From: an uncultured Myxococcales bacterium
GTDB taxonomy: Bacteria; Myxococcota; Myxococcia; Myxococcales; Myxococcaceae
Assembly: GCA_937980205.1 (NCBI GenBank)
Contig: CALJKW010000071.1
Coordinates: 37,342 to 101,341 of the forward strand
Direction of reading: 5' to 3'
DNA length: 64,000 bases
Shown: piece by piece, positions 1 through 7,995 of the stretch
Position numbering within the stretch: position 1 is the first letter of the stretch
How the letters are laid out: every line of letters begins with the position of its first letter
The notes under the pieces: model-generated
What the model was told of the DNA's origin: nothing
Seen by the model: the letters and a program-made list of their open reading frames with translations, nothing else
Database searches by the model: none
Position numbers and translations under genes: made by a program

Positions 1-570
1 GGCTCATCGAGCTCGCGCGCGCTGTGGGTCATCGACCCGATCGACGGCACCACCAACTTCGTGCGCGGCCTGCCGCAGTGGGGCGTGTGCATCGCGTTCT
101 GCGCCGACGAGGTCGTCGAGCACGGCGTGATCGTCGCGCCGGTGCTGCGCGAGCGCTACGTCGCGCGCCGCGGCCGCGGGGCGTTCTGCAACGACCGGGC
201 GATCTCCGTGAGCCGAACGGCGAAGCTGTCGGAGTCGGTGATCGGCTTCGGCTCGAACAAGAAGACTCCGTGGGAGCCGTACGTCGAGGCGCTGTCGAAG
301 CTGCTCGCCGAGGGCATCGAGTACCGGCGCATCGGCTGCGCGTCGATGAACCTCGCCGCGGTCGCGAGCGGGAAGCTCGACGGGTTCTTCGAGGCCAAGC
401 TGTCTCCGTGGGACGCGCTCGCGGGGATGCTGCTGGTGAAAGAGGCCGGCGGGCGCTGCAACGACTACCTCGCCGACGACGGCCTCTTGCGCGGCAACGC
501 GGTGCTCGTCGGCAACAAGCCGCTGTACGACGTGCTCTCCGCCGCGTTCGGCGTGTGGACCGAGGGCTGA
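1..570 (+). CDS. Inositol-monophosphatase-family phosphatase (5' end outside window)
   Basis: The last 189 residues of a Mg-dependent sugar/inositol phosphatase are present; the N-terminus lies upstream of the window. The motif WVIDPIDGTTNF (residues 9-20 of the visible part) is the metal-binding signature of the family, and LSPWDALAGMLLVKEAGG near the C-terminus is its second signature. Family members hydrolyse myo-inositol-1-phosphate or related phosphates such as 3'-phosphoadenosine 5'-phosphate or fructose-1,6-bisphosphate. The stop codon shares one base with the start of the next gene (TGATG), so the two are co-transcribed. Because iolB, iolC, iolD and iolE follow, I infer that the substrate is an inositol phosphate; the sequence alone cannot rule out a housekeeping SuhB-like role. 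The family call is firm, the substrate is not. Confidence 0.85.
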   Translation, partial: GSSSSRALWVIDPIDGTTNFVRGLPQWGVCIAFCADEVVEHGVIVAPVLRERYVARRGRGAFCNDRAISVSRTAKLSESVIGFGSNKKTPWEPYVEALSKLLAEGIEYRRIGCASMNLAAVASGKLDGFFEAKLSPWDALAGMLLVKEAGGRCNDYLADDGLLRGNAVLVGNKPLYDVLSAAFGVWTEG

Positions 571-1238
571 TGCGCGTCACCGTGCTCGAGCTGCCCGCGC
601 GGTTCGCCGCGGTGGACGAGCAGCTGGCCCTCGTGGAGCGGGAGCTGACGGCCCGCGCTCCGGGAGACCTGGTGCTGCTGCCCGAGGCGGCGCTGACCGG
701 CTACCTGCCGGCGCCCGCGTCACTCGCGGAGCCGCGCGGCGGCCCCACCGAGCTGCGGCTTCAGCAGCTCGCGCGGCGGTTCGGCACGCGCCTCGTCGGG
801 CCGCTCATCGAGCGCGACGGCGACCGGGTGTTCAACGCGGTCGTCGGGCCGCTCCACTACCGGAAGCGGAATCCGTGGTTCGTCGAGACGTGGGCGACGC
901 CGGGTGAAGCTGCAGCGCCGGTCATCGAAGTGAGCGGCCTGCGCGTCACGGTGTGCATCTGCTTCGACATCCACTTCCTGGAGAAGGTCGACGCCGACGT
1001 CCTGTTGTTTCCCAGCGCGTGGGTCGACGAGAGCGACGACGCCCGCGCGACGCTGCTGCCCGAGGTGGCGCGGCGCTTCGGGGTCGCGGTGGTGAACGCG
1101 AACTGGGGCGTGGGAGCTCCGCGGGTGCGCGGACAGGGCGGCTCGATGGTGGTGGCGAAGGACGGGAGCGTGCTCGCGCGGTGCGATGAGAACACCCGCA
1201 GGCTCGACGTCGAGCTCGAGAACCTCGAACCGTTTTGA
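570..1238 (+). CDS. Carbon-nitrogen hydrolase (nitrilase superfamily)
   Basis: This 222-residue protein has the Glu-Lys-Cys triad of the nitrilase/amidase superfamily: Glu in LLPEAALTGY (about residue 34), Lys in HYRKRNPW (about 98) and Cys in VCICFDIHF (about 131). Such enzymes hydrolyse amides, N-carbamoyl compounds or nitriles; the substrate cannot be read from the sequence. It is shorter than the usual 260-300 residues but the whole core is present. The ATG overlaps the stop of the preceding phosphatase gene by one base, which fixes the start and indicates translational coupling. It has no known step in inositol breakdown, so its place in this operon is unexplained. Confidence 0.85.
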   Translation: MRVTVLELPARFAAVDEQLALVERELTARAPGDLVLLPEAALTGYLPAPASLAEPRGGPTELRLQQLARRFGTRLVGPLIERDGDRVFNAVVGPLHYRKRNPWFVETWATPGEAAAPVIEVSGLRVTVCICFDIHFLEKVDADVLLFPSAWVDESDDARATLLPEVARRFGVAVVNANWGVGAPRVRGQGGSMVVAKDGSVLARCDENTRRLDVELENLEPF

Positions 1239-1252
1239 GGTAAGCCGCGCGC

Positions 1253-2113
1253 ATGCTGCTCTCCTCGCACCGGTCGGGGTTCGGTCCGGGCTTCACGGCG
1301 GTGACGACGCTCGACGACGAGAGCGGCATCGCGCTCGGAGTCCTCAGGCTCGCCGCCGCCGACGCCGTGTACGAAGAGACCGCCGCCGAGACCGCGTGGC
1401 TGCTGCTCTCGGGCACGCTCGAGGTCCGCGTCGCGAAGCAGGCGACGAAGCTCGAGCGGCGCTCGCTGTTCGACGAGGGGCCTTCGGCGCTGCACGTGAG
1501 CGCGGGCACCGAGGTCGAGCTCGTGCCCTCCGAGCCCTGTGAGCTGCTGGTGTGCCGCGCGCGCAACGCCGTCGCGTTCGCGCCGAAGGTGTACACGTCG
1601 GTGAAGGACGAGCACCGCGGCCAGGGCAAGGTGCAGGACGCCGCGTACCGCCTGGTGCGCACGGTGTTCGACGGCGCGAGCGCTCCGGTCGAGGCGCAGC
1701 TCGTGCTCGGCGAGGTGGTGAACTTTCCCGGCCGCTGGTCGAGCTACCCGCCGCACCACCACCCGCAGCCCGAGCTGTACCACTACCGCTTCGACAAGCC
1801 GGCCGGCTACGGCCACGCGGAGCTCGGCGAGCAGGTGTTCAAGGTGAAGGCGTACGACACGCTGCGCATCATGAACGGGCTCGACCACCCGCACTGCGCG
1901 GCCCCCGGCTACGCGATGTACTACGCGTGGGTGATTCGCCACCTGCCCGGCGCGCGCTACGACACGCCGGAGTTCGAGCCCAAGCACAAGTGGACGATGG
2001 AGCCCGGCGCCAGGGCCTGGTCGCCCGCTCGACCAGCGCCGCACGAAGCCGTGCACCCTGAGCAGCGCGGCCGCGAAGCGGACCGCGCGTCGTCGAACGG
2101 GTCCGGGCGCTGA
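1253..2113 (+). CDS. iolB: 5-deoxy-glucuronate isomerase IolB
   Basis: IolB is a cupin-fold enzyme that isomerises 5-deoxy-glucuronate to 5-dehydro-2-deoxy-gluconate in myo-inositol catabolism. The 286-residue product carries the family signature YPPHHHPQPELYHYRF (about residues 164-179), with the His cluster and Glu that bind metal, and a second cupin motif MNGLDHPHCAAPGYAMYY near residue 206. Length agrees with the family (about 270). The last 30 residues are Arg/Pro/Glu-rich and look unconserved. The gene begins 14 bases after the hydrolase gene and iolC follows 25 bases on, so it sits inside an operon. The identification is secure from motif and context. Confidence 0.93.
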   Translation: MLLSSHRSGFGPGFTAVTTLDDESGIALGVLRLAAADAVYEETAAETAWLLLSGTLEVRVAKQATKLERRSLFDEGPSALHVSAGTEVELVPSEPCELLVCRARNAVAFAPKVYTSVKDEHRGQGKVQDAAYRLVRTVFDGASAPVEAQLVLGEVVNFPGRWSSYPPHHHPQPELYHYRFDKPAGYGHAELGEQVFKVKAYDTLRIMNGLDHPHCAAPGYAMYYAWVIRHLPGARYDTPEFEPKHKWTMEPGARAWSPARPAPHEAVHPEQRGREADRASSNGSGR

Positions 2114-2138
2114 TGGCGTCTCGCTCGAGAAGACTCCA

Positions 2139-3989
2139 GTGAAGAGCCTCGACCTCATCTGCCTCGGCCGCGCCGCGGTCGACCTCTACGGAGAGCAGCT
2201 CGGCTCTCCGCTCGAGGACATGCAGACGTTCAAGAAGGCCGTCGGCGGCTGCGCGGCGAACATCGCGGTCGGAACCGCGCGGCTCGGCCTCAACACCGCG
2301 ATGCTCACGCGCGTCGGCGACGAGCACATGGGCCGCTTCGTGCGCGCGCAGCTTGAGGCCGAGGGCGTCGACGTCAGCCGCGTGCGCACGGACTCGACGC
2401 GCCTCACCGGCCTCGTGCTGCTGGCGTTGAAGGACGCCGAGACGTTTCCGCTCATCTTCTACCGGGAGAACTGCGCGGACATGGCGGTGGCTCCCACGGA
2501 CTTCGACGAAGACTTCATCGCGTCGTCGAAGGCGCTGCTCATCACCGGCACGCACCTGTCGCGCGCCGACGTCGAGAAGACGACGCGCACCGCCGTCGAG
2601 TACGCGCGCAAGCACGGCACGAAGGTCGTGCTCGACATCGACTACCGGCCGGTGCTCTGGGGCCTCACCGGCCACGGCCGCGGAGAGGACCGCTTCGTCA
2701 CCGCCCAGGCCGTCAGCCGCGTGCTGCAGTCGATGCTGCCGCTGTGCGACCTCGTCGTCGGCACCGAAGAGGAGATTCACATCGCCGGCGGCAGCTCGGT
2801 CACCGCCGACGCGCTGAAGGTGATTCGCTCGGCCACGCAGGCGCCCATCGTGATGAAGCGCGGCCCCCACGGCTGCCGCGTGCTCGAGGCGGGGCATGCG
2901 CCGAAGGACGTGCCGGGCTTCCGCATCGACGTGCTCAACGTCCTCGGCGCGGGCGACGCGTTCATGAGCGGCCTCTTGTGGGGCTGGATTCGCGGCGAGC
3001 CGCTCGAGGCCGCGGCGCGCTACGGCAACGCCGCCGGCGCGATGGTGGTGACGCGGCTGTTGTGCTCGGTCGAGATGCCGCGCGAGGCCGAGCTGCGCGC
3101 GTTCATGGAGGCCGACGTGCGGCGCGCGGACGACTCCGCCGAGGTGCGGCGGCTGCACCGGGTCGGCGCCCGCACGCGCGAGTGGCCGGAGCTGTGCGTG
3201 CTCGCGTTCGACCACCGCTCGCAGCTCGAGGAGCTGTGCGCGCGCTGTGGCGCTCCCGTCGAGCGGCTGCCCGCGCTGAAGCTGCTGCTCGCCTCTGCGG
3301 CGCGGAAGGCCGGCGCCTCGGGAGTGCTCATCGACGGCCGCTACGGCTCGGCCGCGCTCGCGGCGGTGACGGGCGCGGGACTGTGGATTGGCCGGCCGGT
3401 GGAGAAGCCGAGGCAGGGGCCGGACGCTCCGCCGGTGGAGCTCGAGGTCGCGCAGCTCGACCTGAGGAAGTGGCCGCGCGAGCACGTGGTGAAGTGCCTC
3501 GCGTTTCCGGATCCGGACCGCGTCGCCGACTGCGTGGCCACGCTGCTCGAGGTCCAGCGCGCCGCGTGGGAGACGGAGCACGAGCTGCTCGTCGAGGTGA
3601 TTCCCAAGCGCGGCAACGGCCCCGTCGAGCACGGCGCGGTGCCTCAGGTGATGCGCGCGCTCTACGAGGCGGGGCTTCAGCCCGACTGGTGGAAGCTGCC
3701 GGCGATGCCGCGCTCGGCGCTGTGGAGGGAGACCGCCGAGGTGCTCGCGCAGCGCGACCCCGACTGCCGCGGCATCGTGGTGCTCGGGCTCGAGGCGCCC
3801 GAGGCCGAGCTCGCGCGCAGCTTCTCGATGTGCGCGGGCGTCGAGGCCGTGAAAGGCTTCGCGGTGGGACGCACGCTGTGGGCGGGGCCGGCGGCGGCGT
3901 GGCTCGGCGGCGAGCTCGACGACGAAGGGCTCGTGCAGCGCGTGGCGGACGCGTTCGCGCGGCTCGCCGACGCGTGGCGCAAGCGCTGA
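2139..3989 (+). CDS. iolC: 5-dehydro-2-deoxygluconokinase fused to DUF2090 aldolase domain (IolC type)
   Basis: This is a two-domain enzyme of 616 residues starting at GTG. Residues 1-320 form a PfkB/ribokinase-fold kinase: the start has LICLGRAAVDLYGEQLG and the Gly-Gly substrate motif VGGCAANIA, and the C-terminal signature DVLNVLGAGDAFMSGLLWGW contains the catalytic Asp. Residues from about 335 on (WPELCVLAFDHRSQLEELC) form a DUF2090 domain, a class-I-aldolase-like fold. In organisms with this fusion it is annotated as splitting 5-dehydro-2-deoxy-6-phosphogluconate, replacing IolJ. Kinase and aldolase would thus act in sequence in one polypeptide to give malonate semialdehyde and dihydroxyacetone phosphate. 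No separate iolJ is seen in the window, consistent with the fusion doing both steps. Confidence 0.92.
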   Translation: MKSLDLICLGRAAVDLYGEQLGSPLEDMQTFKKAVGGCAANIAVGTARLGLNTAMLTRVGDEHMGRFVRAQLEAEGVDVSRVRTDSTRLTGLVLLALKDAETFPLIFYRENCADMAVAPTDFDEDFIASSKALLITGTHLSRADVEKTTRTAVEYARKHGTKVVLDIDYRPVLWGLTGHGRGEDRFVTAQAVSRVLQSMLPLCDLVVGTEEEIHIAGGSSVTADALKVIRSATQAPIVMKRGPHGCRVLEAGHAPKDVPGFRIDVLNVLGAGDAFMSGLLWGWIRGEPLEAAARYGNAAGAMVVTRLLCSVEMPREAELRAFMEADVRRADDSAEVRRLHRVGARTREWPELCVLAFDHRSQLEELCARCGAPVERLPALKLLLASAARKAGASGVLIDGRYGSAALAAVTGAGLWIGRPVEKPRQGPDAPPVELEVAQLDLRKWPREHVVKCLAFPDPDRVADCVATLLEVQRAAWETEHELLVEVIPKRGNGPVEHGAVPQVMRALYEAGLQPDWWKLPAMPRSALWRETAEVLAQRDPDCRGIVVLGLEAPEAELARSFSMCAGVEAVKGFAVGRTLWAGPAAAWLGGELDDEGLVQRVADAFARLADAWRKR

Positions 3990-4034
3990 AGAAGCAGCTT
4001 CGGAGCGCCCGCGAGGCGCGATATGGGTGCGCCC

Positions 4035-5132
4035 ATGAACCGACGCCTCGTACTCGCCGCGTGCGTTGTGGTGTTTGGTGCCTGCGACAAGAAGGAGGAG
4101 CCGAAGGCCGCGGCTCCCGCCGGCGACAGGCCAGCGGCTGCTCCCGAGAAGCCGAAGATCGGCCTCGACTCTCCCAAGAACAACCCGAAGACCGTCGAGG
4201 TCGCGAAGAAGGCGCTCGCCTGCCCGTGGAAGGACGACTTCGACGCGGCCTGCGCCGACTACAAGACCTGGCTCGAGGACAAGGCCATCTACGACGAAGA
4301 GACCTTCATCTCGATGCTCGAGGACCCCGACGAGAAGGTCCGCTTCCTCGGCGCGAAGAGGCTCTACGACACCCTGGGCGTGCTCGACGACAAGGCGTTG
4401 GCCGAGCGCCTGCTGACCGTGGCCGAGAAGTCGAAGACGCCTCGCGAGCAGCACCCCCTCGGCAACAGCGTCGGGAAGATCCAGCTCGAGGGCACCGACC
4501 TGTTCCCCCGAATCAAGGCGCTGCTCAACGCGAAGGAAACGACTCCGAACATGCGCGTCGGCATCCTCGGCGCGCTGATGAAGACGAACCCCGCGAGCGA
4601 CGACGCGTTCAACCTGATGCGCGAGTCCGCGAAGAACCCCGACTTCGACTCGAACGTGCAGGGCACCGCGTTCGGTGCGATGTCGTGGCACACCAAGCCG
4701 GCCAAGTGCGACGCGTTCCTGGAAGCCACCCAAGACGCAGACGACGGCCGCGCCGGCGACGCGACGCAGTTCATCTTGCGGTCCGACCAGCACTGCGACG
4801 CGCACTACGACGCGGTGATCAAGTCCCTCGAGGACCGCGTGAAGGCCAAGAAGGTGACGAACGCGCTCTTCGGCGACGCGCTCAGGTTGCTCTGCAACCC
4901 CAAGGGCACGGCGAAGCCCCCGCAGGTGAAGAAGGCGGCGGCGATCGCGAAGAAGATCGCCGAAGACAAGAAGCTCGAAGGGCGCATCCGTGCATCGGGC
5001 ATCACCGGCGCGGCCGAGTGCGATCCCAAGGGCGCCAAAGCCTACTCCGCCAGGTTCAAGAAGGAGACGGACGAGGACATCAAGGAGTCCGTCGCCCGCA
5101 TCGAGCGGCTGGCGGCCCAGAAGAAGAAGTAG
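4035..5132 (+). CDS. Secreted alpha-helical lipoprotein of unknown function inside the iol cluster
   Basis: The 365-residue product starts with a lipoprotein signal (MNRRLVLAACVVVFGAC, lipobox FGAC), followed by a Lys/Pro/Ala-rich linker to about residue 55. I chose the ATG at 4035 rather than 4023 because it gives a normal signal-peptide n-region. The rest is helical with short repeated helix pairs (for example EDPDEKVRFLGAKRLYDTLG), suggesting HEAT/ARM-like repeats, and conserved-looking Cys at ACPW, AACADY, KPAKC, QHC and AEC. I do not recognise a named family. It lies between iolC and iolD in the same orientation with short gaps, so it is probably co-transcribed. A role in inositol use would be a guess; lipoproteins of this style are common in myxobacteria. 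Confidence 0.75.
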   Translation: MNRRLVLAACVVVFGACDKKEEPKAAAPAGDRPAAAPEKPKIGLDSPKNNPKTVEVAKKALACPWKDDFDAACADYKTWLEDKAIYDEETFISMLEDPDEKVRFLGAKRLYDTLGVLDDKALAERLLTVAEKSKTPREQHPLGNSVGKIQLEGTDLFPRIKALLNAKETTPNMRVGILGALMKTNPASDDAFNLMRESAKNPDFDSNVQGTAFGAMSWHTKPAKCDAFLEATQDADDGRAGDATQFILRSDQHCDAHYDAVIKSLEDRVKAKKVTNALFGDALRLLCNPKGTAKPPQVKKAAAIAKKIAEDKKLEGRIRASGITGAAECDPKGAKAYSARFKKETDEDIKESVARIERLAAQKKK

Positions 5133-5196
5133 GTCGGCGCGCGCCAGTCGCAGAGCGGGGCGCCTCATGCCGCGACGCCGGTGATATGGCGCCCCC

Positions 5197-7008
5197 ATGC
5201 GACTCACCATGGGACAGGCGCTCGCGAAGTACCTCGCGGCGCAGCGGACGGAGATCGACGGGCGCGAGGTGCCGCTGTTCGGCGGGGTCTGGGCCATCTT
5301 CGGCCACGGCAACGTCGCCGGCTTCGGCGAGGCGCTGCAGGCTCACCGCGAGTCGCTGCCCACCTTCCGCGCCCACAACGAGCAGGGCATGGCGCACGCG
5401 GCGATCGCCTACGCGAAGGCGCACCACCGCCGGCGCATGATGGCGTGCACGACCTCCATCGGCCCCGGCGCCACGAACATGGTGACGGCCGCGGCCACCG
5501 CGCACACCAACCGGCTGCCCGTGCTGCTCCTGCCCGGAGACACGTTCGCCTCGCGCTTCCCCGACCCGGTGCTGCAGCAGGTGGAGGACTTCGCGGGGCC
5601 CACCGTCACCGCGAACGACTGCTTCCGCCCGGTCTCGCGCTACTGGGACCGCATCGTGCGGCCGGAGCAGCTGCTCACCTCGCTGCCCGCCGCGCTGCGC
5701 GTGCTCACCGACCCCGCCGAGTGCGGGCCCGTCACGCTCGCGCTGCCGCAGGACACGCAGGCCGAGGCGTTCGATTACCCCGACGACTTCTTCGCCCCGC
5801 GCGTGCACCGCGTCAGACGCGTGCGCCCCGACGTGGCGGAGCTCGCGGCAGCGGCGGCCGTGCTGAAGAAGGCCTCGCGGCCGTACCTCGTCGCGGGCGG
5901 CGGAGTCCTCTACGGGCTCGCGACCCAGGCGCTCGACGCGTTCGCGCGCAAGCACGCGGTCCCCGTCGCCGAGACGCAGGCCGGCAAGGGCGCGCTCGCG
6001 TGGGACCACCCGCAGCAGCTCGGCTCGCTCGGCGTGACCGGCTCGTCGGCGGCGAACGCGCTGGCCGCCGAGGCCGACGTGGTGCTGTGCGTCGGCACGC
6101 GCCTGTCGGACTTCACCTCGGCGTCGCGCACGATGTTCCCCAAGGCGAAGCTCATCGGCCTCAACGTCGCGGCGTTCGACGCGCACAAGCACGGGGCCAT
6201 GCCGCTGGTGTCCGACGCGCGCGTGGGGCTCGAGGAGCTGTCGGCGGCGCTGGAGTCGTGGGCGGCCCCCGCGGCATGGACGTCGAAGGCGCGCGACGAG
6301 GTGACGAAGTGGAACGCCGCCGTCGACGCCGCGACGCGCGCGGGCGACGGCGTGCCGAGCGACGCGCAGGTGCTCGCAGCGGTGAACGCCATCTCGAAGC
6401 CGCGCGACGTCGTCGTCTGCGCCGCCGGCGGCCTGCCCGGCGAGCTGCACAAGCTGTGGCGCACGCGCGAGCCCGGCGGGTACCACGTCGAGTACGGGTA
6501 CTCGTGCATGGGCTACGAGCTCGCCGGTGGCCTGGGCGTGAAGCTCGCCCGGCCCGAGTCCGAGGTGTTCGTGATGGTCGGCGACGGCTCGTACCTGATG
6601 ATGAACTCGGAGGTGGCCACCGCCGTCTCGATGGGGCGCAAGCTCGTCGTGGTGCTGCTCGACAACCGGGGGTTCGGCTGCATTCACCGCCTGCAGCAGG
6701 CGACGGTGGGCGAGGAGCACAACAACGTGCTCGCCGGGCCGTCGGTCGACTTCGTGCTGCACGCGCGCGCGCTCGGCGCCCGGGCCGAGAAGGTCGAGTC
6801 GCTCGCAGCGCTGCCCGCTGCGCTCGAGCGCGCGGTCGCCGCGAAGGAGACGAGCGTCGTCGTCATCGAGACGGACCGCACGAAGAGCACGCAGGCCGGC
6901 GGCACGTGGTGGGACGTGCCGGTCGCGGAGGTCTCGACCAGCGCGAAGACGCGCGCGGCGCGGGAGAAGTACGTCGAGGCGCGGAAGGCGCAGAAGCTGG
7001 TGCGGTAG
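5197..7008 (+). CDS. iolD: 3D-(3,5/4)-trihydroxycyclohexane-1,2-dione acylhydrolase IolD
   Basis: IolD is a thiamine-diphosphate enzyme that opens the cyclitol ring of 3D-trihydroxycyclohexane-1,2-dione to 5-deoxy-glucuronate. The 603-residue protein has the three-domain acetolactate-synthase architecture. The catalytic Glu lies in FRAHNEQGMAHAAIAYAK (about residue 60). The ThDP/Mg motif GDGSYLMMNSEVATAVSMG (about 465-483) leads to LDNRGFGCIHRLQQ, a hallmark of IolD among ThDP enzymes. Length fits the family (about 620). It follows the lipoprotein gene by about 65 bases and is the last plus-strand gene before the intergenic repeat at 7037. With iolB, iolC and iolE it makes up the central inositol pathway; iolG and iolA are not in this window. 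Confidence 0.95.
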   Translation: MRLTMGQALAKYLAAQRTEIDGREVPLFGGVWAIFGHGNVAGFGEALQAHRESLPTFRAHNEQGMAHAAIAYAKAHHRRRMMACTTSIGPGATNMVTAAATAHTNRLPVLLLPGDTFASRFPDPVLQQVEDFAGPTVTANDCFRPVSRYWDRIVRPEQLLTSLPAALRVLTDPAECGPVTLALPQDTQAEAFDYPDDFFAPRVHRVRRVRPDVAELAAAAAVLKKASRPYLVAGGGVLYGLATQALDAFARKHAVPVAETQAGKGALAWDHPQQLGSLGVTGSSAANALAAEADVVLCVGTRLSDFTSASRTMFPKAKLIGLNVAAFDAHKHGAMPLVSDARVGLEELSAALESWAAPAAWTSKARDEVTKWNAAVDAATRAGDGVPSDAQVLAAVNAISKPRDVVVCAAGGLPGELHKLWRTREPGGYHVEYGYSCMGYELAGGLGVKLARPESEVFVMVGDGSYLMMNSEVATAVSMGRKLVVVLLDNRGFGCIHRLQQATVGEEHNNVLAGPSVDFVLHARALGARAEKVESLAALPAALERAVAAKETSVVVIETDRTKSTQAGGTWWDVPVAEVSTSAKTRAAREKYVEARKAQKLVR

Positions 7009-7036
7009 AAGAAGGGCGCACAGGCCAGGTTCACCG

Positions 7037-7078
7037 CCGTTCACGCTGAGCGCGGCCGAAGGCCGCAGTCGAAGCGGG
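7037..7078. repeat. Dispersed palindromic repeat, copy 1 (half element)
   Basis: The sequence CCGTTCACGCTGAGCG followed by CGGCCGAAGGCCG and AGTCGAAGCG is one arm of the dispersed repeat found at six sites in the window. It lies between the convergent iolD and small-membrane-protein genes. CGGCC-GAA-GGCCG forms its own short hairpin. The second arm seen in copies 2-4 is missing here. Confidence 0.7.
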
Positions 7079-7119
7079 CCACGAGCCACCCGGGGGGCAC
7101 TCTCCACTCCTCCGCCCAC

Positions 7120-7557
7120 CTACCGCCGCAGATCCACCGCGACCCGATAGACCAACGCGACCAGCCCGCACGCCCCCGCCGTGCACGCCACCGCACCGGC
7201 GGCGTGCAACCCCTCGAACGCGCCGCCCCAGTACAGGCCCGCCCAGCCCGCCGCGAGCGTCGACACGGCTCCGAGCCCGAGCCGTGCTGCGGCTCTGAGG
7301 TCGCCCAGCACGTCCGCCTCCGCGCGCTCGCGCTTGAGCCGCAGCGAGCGCATGCGCGCGTCCTCCGCCTCAGCCTGCACGTGGGCGAGGCGGGCGAGCG
7401 CGGCGGCGTGCTCGGCCTTCAGCTTCGCGACCTCGTCGCGCACCTCGGCGCGCACCAGCTCGAGCCGGCCGGCGTCCTCGAGCTGCGCGCGCAGCGCCTT
7501 CGCGCGCACCTGCAGCGCCTCGAGCGAGTCCCGCAGCGCCCGGTCGTCACTTGCCAC
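7120..7557 (-). CDS. Coiled-coil protein with two C-terminal membrane segments
   Basis: The 145-residue product starts at GTG 7557, with a GGGAG ribosome site six bases upstream, and overlaps the end of the upstream gene by 11 bases. Residues 1-80 are charged heptad-like sequence (RDSLEALQVRAKALRAQLED and onward) predicted to be a coiled coil. Residues 90-140 hold two hydrophobic stretches (LGAVSTLAAGWAGLYWGG and AVACTAGACGLVALVYRV), and the chain ends DLRR. Size and layout match the gene just upstream, so the two look like a diverged tandem pair. No enzymatic motif is visible and I do not recognise the family. Confidence 0.7.
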   Translation of the reverse strand: MASDDRALRDSLEALQVRAKALRAQLEDAGRLELVRAEVRDEVAKLKAEHAAALARLAHVQAEAEDARMRSLRLKRERAEADVLGDLRAAARLGLGAVSTLAAGWAGLYWGGAFEGLHAAGAVACTAGACGLVALVYRVAVDLRR

Positions 7558-7903
7558 GCAGCGCTCCCGCGAGGAACGCGAGCCACACGGCGCCGAAGAG
7601 CCCGACCGAGGCGTGCGTGAGGTCGAGCTCACCGGCGGCGGCTCCGAAGGTGAACGCGCCGACGGCCGCGGCGGCGATCACCGCGCGACCGAGCGTGAAC
7701 ACCGCACGCGCCGGGGCCGGCCGAAGGTCGGCGGAGAAGGCCGCGAGCCGCGCCTCCTCGTCCGCGAGCGTGGCCCTCACGCGCTCGAGCTGCGCGCGCG
7801 CCTCGGCCGCCGGAGCCCGCGCCTCGGCCTCGCGCGAAGCGTTCCTCGCCTCGAGGTCCAGGACCTCGCGCTCGAGACCTTCGACGCTCTCGACGAGTGA
7901 CAC
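7547..7903 (-). CDS. Coiled-coil protein with two C-terminal membrane segments (tandem paralogue)
   Basis: The 118-residue product (GTG start at 7903, sequence MSLVESVEGLEREVLDLE) begins with about 60 residues of Glu/Ala/Arg-rich coiled coil. Two hydrophobic segments follow (GRAVIAAAAVGAFTFGAAAG and ASVGLFGAVWLAFLAGAL) with a basic RGK end. It shares architecture with the gene immediately downstream, which overlaps it by 11 bases, so the products probably act together, perhaps as a membrane-anchored hetero-oligomer. It is transcribed away from iolE, with 92 bases between the two starts for divergent promoters. An upstream in-frame extension exists but reads like non-coding sequence. Confidence 0.65.
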   Translation of the reverse strand: MSLVESVEGLEREVLDLEARNASREAEARAPAAEARAQLERVRATLADEEARLAAFSADLRPAPARAVFTLGRAVIAAAAVGAFTFGAAAGELDLTHASVGLFGAVWLAFLAGALRGK

Positions 7904-7995
7904 GGCGATCCGACCGGGTAGCACGCAACCGTCAGCTGGGCTACGACGAGCCGGCCTGCGCGCGCAGTGAACCAAGCAGTAACGCGAGACAAACC

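Noticed and set aside
1869..5312. Long minus-strand frame opposite iolC and the lipoprotein
   Set aside because: It shows no motif and overlaps strongly supported plus-strand genes.
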